Source of the DNA: Excoecaria cochinchinensis
Lineage: Eukaryota > Streptophyta > Magnoliopsida > Malpighiales > Euphorbiaceae
DNA length: 64,000 nucleotides
NCBI GenBank assembly: GCA_947683425.1
Contig: CANTUQ010000112.1
Coordinates: forward strand, 15,570,001 to 15,634,000
Direction: 5' to 3'
Below, in pieces: positions 20,939 to 33,709 of this stretch (positions within the stretch are counted from its first letter, which is position 1; each line of letters begins with the position of its first letter). Below the pieces are notes generated by a model that was not told the origin of the DNA, did no database searches, and worked only from the letters and a program-made list of their open reading frames with translations. Position numbers and translations under genes: made by a program.

Positions 20939-22130
20939 AGGTTAGAGTCCTACCCGACTAAGGCTAGACACCGCACAGGTTAGATGCCGAAACGACTGAG
21001 ACTAGACACCGAACGGGTTAGATGCAAAAATGACAGAGGTTAGATACCTACCCGGCTAAAGCTAGACACCGCATGGGTTATATGCCGCAATGAGGGAGGC
21101 TAGACACCGCATAGGTTAGATGCCGCAACAAGGGAGGCTAGACACCACACAGGTTAGATGCCAAAATGACAGAGGCTAGACATCGCACAAGTTAGATGCC
21201 GAAGCGACAGAGGCTAGACACTGCACAGGTTAGATACCGAAACGACTGAGGCTAGACACCACACAGGTTAGATGCTGAAACGACAGATGTTAGATACCTA
21301 CCCGGCTAAGACTAGACACCGCATAGGTTAGATGCCGCAATGAGGGAGGTTAGAAACCAAATTTCAGGTTAGATGCCGACCCGACTGAGGGTAGACACCG
21401 CACAGGTTAGATGCCGAAACGGCCAAGGCTAGATACCGCACAGGTTAGATGCCGATCCGACTGAGGCTGGACACCTCACAAGTTAGATGCCAAAACGACC
21501 AAGGCTAGACACCGCAGAGGTTAGATGCTGACCCGACTAAGGCTAAACACTGCACAAGTTAGATGCCGAAATGACATGGGTTAGATACCGAAACAACTGA
21601 GGCTACACACCGCACAGGTTAGATGCTGAAACGACAGAGGTTAGACACCGAATACAAGGCTAGACACCGCACAGGTTAGATGCCGAAGCGACTGAGGCTA
21701 GACACCGCATAGGTTAGATGCCGAAATGACATAGGTTAGATACCGACCTGGCTAAGGCTAGACACCGCACAGGTTAGATGCCACAAGGAGGGAGGTTAGA
21801 CACCACACCTTTCAGGTTAGATACCAACCCGACTAAGGCTAGACACCGTACAGGTTAGATGCCGCAACGAGGGAGGTTAGACACCACACTAATAGGTTAG
21901 ATATCAAACCGGCTAAGGCTAGACACCACACAGGTTAGATGTCGAAACAAGGCTAGACACCGCACAGGTTAGATGCCGCAACGAGGGAAGTTAGGCATCA
22001 CACCAACAGGTTAAATACCGAACCGGCTGAGGCTAGAAACCGCACAGGTTACATGCCGAAACGACAGAGGTTAGACACCGAAATAAAAAGCTAGACACCG
22101 CACAGGTTAGATGCCAAGATGATGAGGGTT
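20939..22130 (+). repeat. 3' UTR minisatellite of element B
   Basis: About 1.2 kb built from two related half-units: GGTTAGATGCCGAAACGACA and GGCTAGACACCGCACA. Together they form a unit of 36-40 bp with roughly 30 copies. Some copies are expanded by TACCCGGCTAAG or AACGAGGGAG variants. The same two half-units form a shorter array in element D at 34868, so the array is a feature of this element family. Confidence 0.93.
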
Positions 22131-22274
22131 AACGTGTCAATAAATAGACAATAGCTACCCCGAATGGCAGCGCAGCAGGAAGGCAACTGCCTCAGGTACG
22201 CGCTTCTTTCCTTTTTTCTGAATTTTGGCTTACCCAGACACCCAAGTTCTAGGTTCTCCAAAATTGGGAACAAC

Positions 22275-23473
22275 TGTAGACACCGGGTCCCGAGGCGGTC
22301 CAAGATCAGGATTACCCGATGATGAAAGCGTCGTCTATTCACAGGCAAAAATGTCGAAAATGATATTTTTGTTGTCGAGACCCTCATTATTTTTTAAATA
22401 AAAATAGACAAATAAATGTATGTAATAAAATTAAAAAATTTATTATAAAAAAATTAAATTAAAAAAAATTAAATTAATTAGAATTAAAAATAAAATAAAA
22501 TACGAAGTACTATTTTTATATATATCAAAAATTTTGATTAAAAATATATATATTTAAAAAGGGAATTAAATTAATTAATTAAAAATAAAAAGATTTAATA
22601 TTAAAAAATAAAAAAAATATTGATTTAAAAAAAAACAAAAGTAATCTTTACTTTTGTGTTGCGGCCTCAAGCTCATAAAATGAGCTGCGGCCCCAAGTGA
22701 GGCCGCAGCTCAAATGAGTTGCGGCCTCACACGAGGCCGCAATTAATAGTTTTTTTACCCAATTTTTGCAGTACTGGGACTGTAAAAATCAGGTTTTTTC
22801 ACATTTTTGGCTAGATTTTAAAAAAATTAATTTAGAAAAGTGAATTTGGCTTTTTCTATTTCGGGAAGACAGTGAAATTAAAGAGTCTGTGTCTTCATTT
22901 TGTTTGGGGGAGCTGCATTTTCAAACAAAAATAAAAGGGTTTTTTCTCTCAAGTGGGCAGAGGGGAGTATTTTTGAAAGAAAGAAAATCTTAGACATTTT
23001 TCAAGATTCAATCTTCTTCTTCTCTAAAATATTTCATCCTTAGTTTGATTTGAGCAAGAAAATTAATTTTCTTTGCTTGATCATCCCACCTAAATTATTT
23101 TCTTAGGTTTTTTTATTTGTTAAAAACTTAGATTTTCACAAGTTTTCTTTGTATTTATTACCACAAAATTCGACAAAGAGAACGGAATCAAGACACTATT
23201 TTTCCGATCCATAAAATCTAAGGGTAAATATTCTTGGATTTGTCCTCATTTAATTTTGTTTACCATTTATTGCTGTCAATATTGTTATTATTGTTATTAT
23301 TAACATGTTTATAAATTATTTCTAGCATTTTTAGTGTTATTGTTTACTGTTGGCTCCCTTTCCTTTTTATTGTCATTTTTACCATGATTCCATCACTGTC
23401 CATGCCTACATTTTCATTACCACTATTATTATTATTATTATCATGAGTGTTGAGTTCATTTTCCCTCCACCAC

Positions 23474-23524
<51 letters not shown>

Positions 23525-23643
23525 GTTGTTGTTGTTGTTGTTGTTGTTGCTGCTATTATTATTATTATTATTTTGTGGTATTATTATTATTAGTATTACT
23601 ATTTTATGTTTATTTTGTGTTATCATTAGTTATTATTACGATT

Positions 23644-23689
<46 letters not shown>

Positions 23690-23774
23690 GTGTTATTACT
23701 ATGTTATTATCATGATTATGTTATTATTATCACTATTAATGCTCTTATTAGTGTGTTGTTACCTTTAATATCAC

Positions 23775-23840
<66 letters not shown>

Positions 23841-23925
23841 ATGTTTATTTATATTATCATTATTATTGTTATTATTTTTGTTGTGTAATGTTATCATTAT
23901 TATTATTATGTTACTATTATTACCA

Positions 23926-23965
<40 letters not shown>

Positions 23966-23992
23966 CTTCTTCTTCTTCTTCTTCTTCTTCTT

Positions 23993-24085
<93 letters not shown>

Positions 24086-25167
24086 GTCATTTATGTTATT
24101 ATTATTATTATTACCAACATTATTATTCTGTTATCATCATTTTATTACTATTGTTATTGTCATTGCTATTTACTTTGACATTTTTTTTATTGTTAGTTTT
24201 AGGCTTTTGCATGACCCGCTTTTTATTTACTTTGAGCATAAACTATTTGCATATTGGATTAGTATGTCTTATATTTATTTGGCATTCTTTCGATTAATTG
24301 TTTTGAATTATTACTAATATCTTTTAATGTTATTTTTTTGTTTGGGGATTTAAATGTGAATTTTCTTATGTGAGCGTTCTCGTGACCACACGGAGGGGTC
24401 ACTACGAGTAGGAGACCACGTCGATTGGATGAGATCTTTCCTACCCTACCTTTTGTGTTTGTGCTTGTTTGCAAATAAAATGTTTTCATTTTGTGCACAT
24501 GTGAGGTAAAAAATCACAAAAATATTTTATAACTAAATCGGGATTTTTATTAATAAAATTGGAACCAATGTCCCTCATTTTAGCCAATAAATATAAAACG
24601 TCAAAATAAAATGAATAGTTGAATTTTCTCAAAAATGGGATCACTCATCTCGGTTTTTCAAACTAGCAATCGAACAACTCTTCGATCCCCTTTTAAATGA
24701 GCGTGAAGGAACTAATGTTCCTAAACCAAACGAATGTCCCGATTTATGTATGTTTTTCTTATGTTTGATTTTGTTTGTTTGTTTAAATTTATGTCTGTAC
24801 ATTTCGGGCCCTTATAATTAATTTTGGGGCAATATTATTTAGTTTTTATTTGCGATTGTATTCCATCCCAAGTTACATTTTTAATCTTCTTTTATTTGTG
24901 GTTGTATTTCGCTAAAATTTTACCTCTTTTAATTGTGTGCTTGACGTGTTTATTGCTTTTCTTTATCGCTTTATTTACCGCTTTCTTTACAGCTTTTTAC
25001 TTATTGCTTTTGAATACTTGCGATACGCTTTTAATTAAAAGTATTAATCATGTGAGATAAGAGGTAAAATTTTAGGAAATTAAAAGCTCATTTATAATTA
25101 ACCAAAACATAAATAAGAGTGAAGTCTCGAACACCATCTCTGGTTTAGACTAATAGAGGTTAGAGAC
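22275..25167 (+). repeat. Element B 3' LTR, first part
   Basis: Begins TGTAGACACCGGGTCCCG, the canonical form of the family terminus. It contains a palindromic G+C zone (22660-22745), the trinucleotide microsatellite, and the end zone ATAAGAGTGAAGTC at about 25110. It is interrupted at 25167 by solo LTR C; GAGAC precedes and follows C. Just upstream, 22131-22274 is the end of the internal region and includes the usual polypurine position, although the purine tract there is weak. Confidence 0.87.
23420..24110 (+). repeat. Expanded TTA/TTG/TTC microsatellite in B 3' LTR
   Basis: The block at about 23925-24085 runs as TTG, then TTC, then TTA repeats, each many copies long. The 5' LTR has only a short TTG run and no TTC run at the same place. 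Apparent ORFs encode homopolymers of Leu, Cys, Ser, Phe, Tyr or Ile depending on frame and are not genes. Confidence 0.95.
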
Positions 25168-28020
25168 TGTAGACACCGGGTCCTGAAACAGCCCAGATCA
25201 GAGTTACCCAATAATGATAAGACGCCTTTTCACATGCAAAAAGGTTAAAAGTGATGATTTTCTTTTCAAATTTTCATTTTAGAGTGAAAAGATAAAAAAT
25301 AATAAAATAATAAAAAAATATTTTAAAATTTAGTTTTGAAAAATGGGGGCTTAAAATTATAGTATTTTTAGTCAATTTAAAATTTAAAATTAAAAAAAAA
25401 AAAAAAAAAGTCGGATCGTGAATGTCGGGCGCGGCGGCGCGCAGCATTGCGCGACGCCCATCGCGCTGGCGCGCGCGCTTCGTGCGTCAGGCAGCTCCGC
25501 TCCGACGCCCCGTCCCCATATAGCGATGGGCGTCCCTACTCCTGAGTGTCGCCATAGGGTCTGATACCCCTTTTTCCGATTTTTGGACCTAAAAATCAGT
25601 TTTTTATCCCTTTTTTCAATGTTTTAAGGGATTTTTTCCATTTTTAAAAATTAAAATAGGTAATATCTGATTTAATTAAATTTTATCCCTTTAATTATTT
25701 TATTTTTTCCTATTTTTTTCATATAAAAGGAATGAGATGAAAACCTAAAAGGGAGATTTTTTGGCTTGGGTTTTTTCTCTTCATCTTTTCTTTTTTTCTT
25801 CCTCTCAAACTCTAAAAAATTCCAGATTTTTTCCTACCAAAGAAGAACAAAAAAATTGAATCCATCTTTCATTTTTTTTTTTCCAACATAATTTCTTCTA
25901 AATATATATATTTAGAAGGAATTTTTGTTGTTTGATTAATTTTTGGAGACAAACACAACAGATGTTTGTTCTCAATTTTTTTAACCTTTTATTTGTTTTC
26001 AATAAAATTTTTTACATTGATTTTGTTTTGAATCTCTTTTTGATGGAAAATTAATTTTGATACAAATAAAGTAATTGTTTGTTATCAAAATCTAATTTTT
26101 TCCATTTGATTTTTATTTTGATATAAACCAAATCATTTTTTTTTCTTTAATTATAATCAATAAAAAATCTTTTTTTAATCAAAATCATTTCTTTAGGCAA
26201 AGAAATCAATTCTTTGCTCTTAAAGAATTTTTTATCATTTTTTATCCTATTTTTTTCTTGGTATTACACTCTAATATTGCAAATCAAGAATAAAGAAATC
26301 GATCATCATTTTACCTTCATCGAATCCGAAACTCTGAGGGTAAACATTTCAGGCTTGTTCTTTTTATTATTTTTGTTCATGTTAATTTATTCATGTATAT
26401 TTTTATTAACTTCATTTATTTATTTATTTATTTATTTTATTTCAGATTTGTTTTATTTAATTTGTTTATGTATGATTTTATTCTTATTCGTGTATACTAT
26501 TATTATTTTTATTATTTTCATTTATTTATTCATTTATTCCATTGTTTTTATATTTGTTTTAATTTAATATGTTAATATATTATTTTGTTCATATAAATAT
26601 TGATTTTCTTATCATTTCGAACATGTAAATATTGTTTTCTTTTAATTCTTAACATGTAATTAATTTATTTTATTTTAACTCATCATTATTTCTAACATGT
26701 AATTAATAAATTCATTTTAATTGATCTTTTTGCCATGTAAATGGTTTATATCATTTGTGAACATATTTAATTAATTATGTCATTTATTTAATCATTTTTT
26801 ATTCTTTTCCATTGTCATTATCATATGTTTAATATTTTGTTCACTTGTTTATTTTCATTATTATCTTGTTCATATTTTTACACATTAATTAATTAACATG
26901 TTGTATTTTATTCCAATTACATCTTTTAATCCATTTGTTGTTCATAACACATTTTTTCTCATTTACTTTAAATTGATAACATTTTAATTCATTTATGATT
27001 TTGATATCATTTCATTTCATCTCATTTTATTTTATTTTATCATTTATTTTATGTTTAATTGATTTTAATTGATTCAATTACTAACATTATTCTATTTGTG
27101 TTTTATTTTCATTTCACATCTCATTTTCCTTCTTGGGCGTTTTTGCGAGCATACGGGAAGATTCAGAAGGCTCGTTTGGGATCAAGTGTTTATTTATTTC
27201 ATTTACAATATTTATTTATTTTGGCTTTTTCATTTATTTTTGCCATGTAATTTTCTTGTAAAATTATTTATTTAGGCCCACTAGAAAGAAAGTCACTAAA
27301 CGTTTTTTTATTAATTAACTTGGAATTTTTCCTAAATAAAAATGGGACCAATGTCTCAATTTTCTCCATCTGAAATAAAATCATCACATCAAAAGTGTTT
27401 TATAATAAATATGCATGCGAGGACCAATGTCCTCATCATTAATGAATACCCCGATTTATGCATGATTTGTATTTTATTTACAATGGGGGTTGTATTCCGC
27501 CCCTAGTTTTATTGTAATTTATTTTGAGAATGTTTATTTTAAATAATGCTTTACTTATCGCTTTTGACATGAATGATTGCGCTTTAATTAAATGCATCGT
27601 GTGGAAAGTTGGTGAAACAATGAATTCAAAACTTAATTATAATATTGATCAAGGTATAAATAAATGAGAAGCCCCGAACTCACTCTGGTCTTTGGGACTC
27701 AATGAGGCGAGGGGTCTAGGACTTCCAAGACACCTCTTGAGTCTCACCAAAAGACTTAAATATACAAATCCTAGGCTCCAGGGGATAGAGGCTGAGACCT
27801 CCAAGATCTCTCTGGCTAGCCCAAGATGGATATGTATGCGCCGTCTTAGGCTCGACAAGGCTAGACGACCCTTCCCAATGTTCTATTGGGTGGCGACTCC
27901 AAGAAACCTCATTGTTGCCCAAAATAGACGCACTTGTAAATACCTTACAAGTTTTATGAACCTTTTCTGATTGCCCTAAAGCGGGCTTTCGGGAGGCCAC
28001 GGGGTTCGGCGCGCGTCACG
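25168..28020 (+). repeat. Solo LTR C, Ogre type
   Basis: Begins TGTAGACACCGGGTCCTG and ends GGTTCGGCGCGCGTCACG, the same kind of ends as the B and D LTRs. No internal sequence follows. Direct repeats GAGAC lie at 25163-25167 and 28021-28025, and the B 5' LTR at 10478 shows the uninterrupted site. The length is about 2.85 kb. Most of it is T-rich with no credible ORF; the end zone 27640-27960 resembles the 'gaagcccgaac...' end zone of solo LTR F, so C and F are closer to each other than to B or D. Confidence 0.88.
25410..25560. repeat. G+C-rich palindromic cassette in solo LTR C
   Basis: A sharp island of G+C in AT-rich LTR, with GCGCGGCGGCGCGCAGC and CGCGCTGGCGCGCGCG stretches and two copies of GACGCCCATCGCG / CGATGGGCGTCC in opposite orientation. 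Its position relative to the LTR start is similar to the cassettes in LTRs B, D and F, but the sequence is unrelated. Confidence 0.75.
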
Positions 28021-28243
28021 GAGACCTTTTTCAATTTCTCGTAAATTGGGTGGCGACTCCAAAATACCTCAAAGATGCCTAAAGGCGCCGTGAGACTAGA
28101 TGATCATTTCCAATGTTCTATTGGGAAGGAGGCATCCAAAATATCTCATGGCACCTAAGATTAAAAAGACGCGAACCAATCTCTCGAGCCCTAAAAGCGA
28201 GTCTCGCCTAAGAGGGCCTTTGCTAGGTTCGGCAAGCGTCACA
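28021..28243 (+). repeat. Element B 3' LTR, terminal part
   Basis: Resumes after the GAGAC duplication with TTTCTCGTAAATTGGG and ends GGCAAGCGTCACA at 28243. It matches the end of the B 5' LTR (15495-15669). GCCGC follows, the right-hand target duplication of B. Confidence 0.87.
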
Positions 28244-30386
28244 GCCGCACCTCGCGGCACTTATTGGCAGCGCGGGCGAGGCACAACGCTTGCGTGCAGG
28301 CTCGCGAGGCGCCTTGCGCAAGGCCTTGCCTCGTGCAGCGGGCGGCCTGCAAGGCATCACCTTGTGCATGCGAGGCGCGGCTTCCTACGCGAGGCCACAC
28401 CTTGCGCAATGCGAGGCACGGCCTCCCCGCGTGCGCCTGAACCTTGCGCCTGCGAGGCACGGCCTCCCCGCGCGCGTCCGCACTTAGCTCCTGCGAGGTA
28501 TGACCTCCAGTGCGAGGGCCGCATTTTGTGCATCTCCTACCTCGCCGGGACTTCAGTTTTTACTGGATTTCAGTGGTTTTGAGTTAAAATTTGAATTAAA
28601 CTTAAATTCTATTTTTTGATTTTCAAAAGGATAAAACTTGATTTTTAAAGGATAATTACGAATTTTTTAATGGGATTAAAAAACCCCTAAAACCTAATTT
28701 TTTGGAGGAAGATCACATAAAGAGAAAAAGTAAGAACACCACAGGGGGCATCATTGGAACGGCAAACAAAAATTCTGAAAAGGAAGATTTTTTACAGCTA
28801 ATAAGGTTTTTTAAAAATTCTAAAAATTATTCTTGAGACAAAAAAATTAATTTTTTGTGTTTAATATTCAATTCTCATCATCCGATTTCTTTAAAAATAA
28901 GAGTTTTGAACTTCAGTTTTAGTGAGAGAAAGCTTTGATCCAAGCTTTCTTTATTCTTTTTTCAAGTAATCTACGAGAAAATCAATCCGTTCTTCTTTTG
29001 CAGCCAAAATCAAACCTCTAAGTGTAAATTTACAGGTTAGAGCCAATCCTTTCTCTTTCCTTACTTTGTGTTGTTCATTTGTTTTCTCCATTGTAATTGC
29101 TGCAAGCTACTATTAGTTTATTTGTTGCTGTTTGTTATAATCAACTTGAACTTAAATTAATCTAATCAATTTACTGATATGATGCGTGGAATGTAAGTTG
29201 AATCTGTGAAACATCTAGCATTAATTTTGTTTTTCAGTTGATTCTACTTTTGGTCATTAATCCACTTTGTTAATTTTCAGTGTTTATTATCAAACATTGT
29301 TTTCCTGTAGTAATCATAAATATTTTTCTCAATTAGAATTATTTGTTGTATTTACTTCATTTAATTGCTTATTTCTATTATATCATATTCTGTTTAATTT
29401 GCTAACATTGCTTTTTTATTCTTGTTTTTGTTGTCTGTCAAACTTATTTATTTCACTTTGAGTAATGTTACTGGGCAAGCTGAAGAATCAAGAGATTAAT
29501 AGCCTTCAAAGTTTGATTTGCATTTTAATTTTTATATTTCCTTTATTTTATTGTTTTGTATGTTTTATACAAAATAGTATTTAGATACGTTTATTTTAGA
29601 GAAACTCATGCTTTTTTACAATAATAAAAATTGAGATTTTTATTAATAAAATAGGACTAATGTCCTGATTTTAGCCAATAAAATCTCATTTTCGAAAGGG
29701 AGTTAATTCTCATAAAATGGGATCTAATTATCCCTATTATTTTTATCGCCCAAAATAATTATCATATTTTTTAAGTTAAGACAAGGGAACCAATGTTACT
29801 AAAATCTAATAAATATCCCGATTTGTTTATTATATATTTTATTTTATTATTTTTTGTGTATTATTTATTTTGGGCCCTTGTAATTAATTTTGAGACAATT
29901 TTATTCATTTATTTATTTATACTTTTTTGTTTTGGGGAATTGTTCTGTCCCATTTTTCACTTGTAATTTATTTATCGCTTTTTTATTGCTTTTCTTTACT
30001 GCTTTCCAAAAATGCTTGAAATGCGCTTTAATTTGATTGCATGATCGCGTGATATGAGAAATGAAATTTTAATTGCTAAAAAATTCATTTATAACTTAAC
30101 TTAAAGCATTAATAAGTGTGAAGTTCCGAACACCTTCTCTAGTTTAAGACCCTCGAGATTAGATGACTTTTTCCAATTTCTTGTAAATTGTGTGGCGACT
30201 CCAAAATACCTCAAATGTGCCTAAAAGTTTTATGGCATTAGTTGAACTTCCCAATGTTCTATTGGGTAAGAACTTCCAAAATATCTCATGTTACCAAAGA
30301 TCAAAAAGACGCCGACTATCCCGGGCCCTAAAAGCAGGCATTCGGTGACCCCATTTTTCGGCCGGGTGCGGGAAGCACGCGTCACG
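28244..30386 (+). repeat. Element D 5' LTR, second part
   Basis: Opens with the rest of the CpG-rich cassette (to about 28545), then the T-rich body with close matches to 36300-38100 of the 3' LTR. It ends GAAGCACGCGTCACG at 30386. The block 29039-29460 has no gene; the weak ORF there is noncoding LTR. Confidence 0.87.
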
Positions 30387-30387
30387 G

Positions 30388-30405
30388 TGGCGACTCCACT
30401 GAAAA
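30388..30405 (+). promoter_or_regulatory. Primer binding site of element D
   Basis: TGGCGACTCCACTGAAAA. The first 14 bases match the primer site of element B, and the last four differ (GGGA in B). It lies one base from the LTR end. Confidence 0.75.
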
Positions 30406-31324
30406 TGATCGAAACTTTGCTTCGAAAGTGACTTAAGTTAAAATTATAATTGAGCTTTTAAGAATCAAAAATTCCATTTCTGTTTAAAAAATTGCATTGC
30501 TTCATTAGAGCCTTAGAACTATGCTAGTTGGTCCCTTATTTTACCTCGATGCATTCCTGAAACACAACCCTACTTTTATTCATTGTGGGGAAGTGCTCAG
30601 GATAATCACTAGCCCAAGCCTTGTACCATCAATGGTATATCAAATGGAGACCCGATCGGTTGTTATGCTCACAATGAGCTAGACCCATTGGCAGGGACTA
30701 TGCTTGGGTAGACCTATAGTAACATCACCCTTGACCAAACCTCATACAATGGTAATAGAAACCTCCACTAGGTGATACGTACCCTAATAATATGCTTGCT
30801 ATGTGGGCCCTTATATATTGAACAAATTCAAACATATTAATTGGACACTCATCAAAGGCTCTTATGCCCCGGTGGGCCCATTTTTAGTCTGTTTGCAAGG
30901 TCCAAATTCATAATAGCCAAAACCCATACGTATGTACTTTAAATTAAGAGTGTTATGCTGCTGGTTTCTCACCATGCACCATACGAGCCCATTGGGTTCC
31001 CCGCTGACATATGGGTCAAGCTCACCTTGGAAAGAGACTGCATGACCTCTTTTATAGGAGTAATAAGATTGGAAGGATCTACCTGCTTGTATGTGGTTGT
31101 CAATATTGCATCAACACGACCATGCATCTTTAATATCACTCATGCATCATGCTAATGACTTGAGGCTCACGGCCATCATGGGTAAGAATTAGTGGTCTAG
31201 GGGCCCTGACGGCCGATTGATAAGGAGAAACCCATTCTTTGAGTTACCAAAGCGACTGTCGGATTGGGATTCAAAGTCACTTTCAGATAGCACTGAAACC
31301 CTTTCTTCAGAATTATCACTAGAC
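30406..31324 (+). other. Element D 5' leader, no supported gene
   Basis: Homologous to the leader of element B, with shared text such as GTATATCAAATGGAGA and AACCCATACG. All frames are broken. The ORF at 30955 is not conserved in B. Confidence 0.7.
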
Positions 31325-32641
31325 ATGGCCAACTAAGACTCAAGTGCCACCCGGGCTATTGTTACTGGAGAGATGGACCGAAGGGCCCAAAAAATGGAGC
31401 ACAGATTTGAGGAATTTGAACATAGAATGATGGCAATGATGGGCAACTTAGCTACCACTCTATCATCACTAACTGGACAATAACCTGCCGCTCCTGCCGT
31501 GGGACAGGCCGAACAGATTCAAAATAAGGAGGCACCCCCGGCAACAGTTATAGAACCACCTCCTGTTGCTGAGCCTAGAGCTCTTGCACATGTTGAGCCT
31601 AGAAAAGTTGGGGGACATAGACCTGAGGAGGATTTTATAGAAGATGAGTAGGAGGAACCCGGGGTAGTGAAAACTAAGCCTCCTAAAGAGGATGCCTCCT
31701 TGAAGAAGATAGAAGAAAGAGTTGAGGCGATGGCCCGCCTACTATCTGCCAGAAAGGGGATAAACCCCGAGGATAGGGATTTGGATGACGAGGAGATGCT
31801 TCCTTAGAGATTTAAAATGCCCGATATACCCAAGTTTGATGGCACCTCAGATCCGTCTACTCATATCAAGCAGTACACGCTTGTGATGAACGGGACTATG
31901 CTTATTAAAAGGCAAAAGATAGAATACTTCTATTTGAGTTTGACGGGCCCGCCAGTGGATTGGTACCACGAGCTAGATAGAAAGACCAAAGAAGATTGAG
32001 ATCTATTGGCGGAGGAGTTGCTCCGACAGTATGACTGCAGCACACGGATGGAAGTGACCCTGAAAGACCTAGAACTATTACAACAAAATTCAGGGAAACC
32101 ATTCCACGAGTACTTGACTAGGTAGAGGAACCGGGTGATAGAGATGAAGAGAAAGCCAGACACTCCAGATCAAATCAAATTATTCATTAGAAATGCTAGC
32201 CTATACTTGGGAGAACCATTAAAGATGAAGGGGCTGAAGGACTGGGAGTCCCTGAAAGACATAGCCATAGAAGCTGAACGAGAACACCTGGCAAGGAAGG
32301 CCAGTAATGACAATTATACCCGGAGAAATTACGGTAATCAAGGAGCAGAAAGGTCAGCAGGGCCCAATAATGGAAATCCAACTAGGAACATAGTAGATAT
32401 AGCGGTTACCGGAATAAACCAAAGGCATTATTCTAACCTAGGCAGATCATTATCTTGGGTGCTTAAAAGGCTAATGAAAGAAGGTAAGTTACAGCTAATG
32501 CTTGCTCAACCCGCTAGAAGTCAGGGACGTCCTGATCATCGAGCGGATCAGTACTGTGCCTACTATCAGCATACGGGGCATGAGACTGATGAATATCGGA
32601 CACTGAGAAGCCAAATCTAGGACCTCATTGATAGCAAATAG
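31325..32641 (+). pseudogene. Gag of element D, one frame with seven premature stops
   Basis: A single frame can be followed from ATG 31325 to TAG 32639-32641. Order: helical N-terminus with HRFEEFEHRMMAMM, an acidic and Pro-rich linker, the capsid core from FKMPDIPKFDGTSDP through LTGPPVDWYHEL and LLRQYD to LYLGEPLKMKGL, then HYSNLGRSLSWVLKRLMKEG and the knuckle CAYYQHTGHETDE, where the first His is Tyr and the last Cys is Tyr. Stops lie at 31334, 31481, 31649, 31805, 31997, 32123 and 32618. No frameshift is needed, so decay was by substitution. Confidence 0.85.
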
Positions 32642-33160
32642 ATTGTTGATCCGGAGAATCGAAAGAAGAAGGCGTAAAGGGATTCCAATACACTAATAAA
32701 GAGTCTTAGAAGGCGGCTACCGCACAGCAAGAAATAGGAGAGAAGACTTTCTATTAGATGTGCTTTTCATTTTATTATTGAACTTTTCAATCTTCATGTA
32801 TGCAGTGTTGTTTACATTAATTAAATTAATGACTTTTTGCTTATTTTTCTCATGATTTCACTATACATGATTGCAAACACGAGTCATTTACATTTGATAT
32901 TAACTTAATGAATACTGACTTATTTAATCTCAAGATCTCGTTGGCATCTGATATCACTCCTGAAGAGAAGAAAGTTCTGAGAAATAATAAAAAAAGGAAA
33001 AAAGAAATGGCCTTTGCATGGACCTGGAATGACATGTTAAAAATTGACAACGGCATTGTTGGATAGCGCTGCTTTAATATCCTAACATGACGACAAGCAA
33101 AATTTCAAAAGCCATTAATTTGCTTCCTCAAAGTCTAGGACGTATACGATGTAGCCCAAC
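32642..33160 (+). pseudogene. Element D pol remnant (RT start)
   Basis: After a 250 bp linker, the frame ISLASDITPEEKKVLRNN then KKEMAFAWTWNDM matches the VFAW..EGM start of the RT region in element B. It stops about 15 codons later. The catalytic RT core, RNase H and integrase core are absent. The deletion begins earlier than in element B. 33161-33493 holds no gene I can recognise; it contains two imperfect copies of an ACCATCTA(G)GAC segment. Confidence 0.6.
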
Positions 33161-33493
33161 AAAGTAAAACTCCGATCATTAAAGGGTTTAGACAAATGAA
33201 ACTCTGGGCCTTCACAAGAAATAGCACATTAGAACTAAGCCTTATAATTCCTTTCTCCCCAACCATATGAGAAATTTACTACAAAACCAATTAAGATTGA
33301 CCTTTAACCATCTAGGACCAAGATGAGTAAGGCATGGACACTTATAGCCAAACTTAGAAGGAAAGCTCATTACCTTTACAAAAAAAAAATCCCATAGTTT
33401 TGTCCTAAACCATCTAAGACTAACGTACAAATCCATTTCAACCATTAAAGGCTACTTCAGAAATTGAGCCATTAAAGCCGATAAAAGCGAGGT

Positions 33494-33709
33494 GTGGCAT
33501 TTCACATTCAAGTTCCAAATAAAGAATTCATCATCTCAGTCAGTTTGTACAAGGGTCAAGAAAAAGTTTTTGATGTTAAAAAAAAGAAATACTGTCAAAA
33601 GAAGCAGCCTTCCCAGCTAATGAGGATGAAAGAGAATTTAAAGAAACCAATCGATGCCGACGGACTGAGGGAGGTTCCATGGCAAAGGCTTAAAAAAAAG
33701 GAGAAATAA
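33494..33709 (+). pseudogene. Element D integrase tail remnant
   Basis: A 71-codon frame ending LKKPIDADGLREVPWQRLKKKEK. The last 25 residues correspond to the end of the Tat/Ogre integrase ORF, equivalent to the INRPKMVHG stretch after 19200 in element B. The first part has no clear match. No catalytic residues are present. Confidence 0.5.

Larger units (their letters stand above)
8029..28243 (+). mobile_element. Ogre-like element B, non-autonomous, inside the 5' LTR of D
   Basis: Two long LTRs (8029-10528 plus 15500-15669, and 22275-25167 plus 28026-28243), a primer site at 15671, gag, fragments of RT and integrase and a 3' UTR minisatellite. The target duplication GCCGC flanks the whole. 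Both LTRs are themselves interrupted by other LTRs. The internal region is only 6.6 kb because most of pol is missing. Very long LTRs, this primer site and the gag knuckle type are those of Ogre-like Tat elements. Confidence 0.87.

Noticed and set aside
20939..22130. CRISPR-like regular array
   Set aside because: Repeats are contiguous and degenerate, without unique spacers of constant length, and lie in a plant retroelement 3' UTR.
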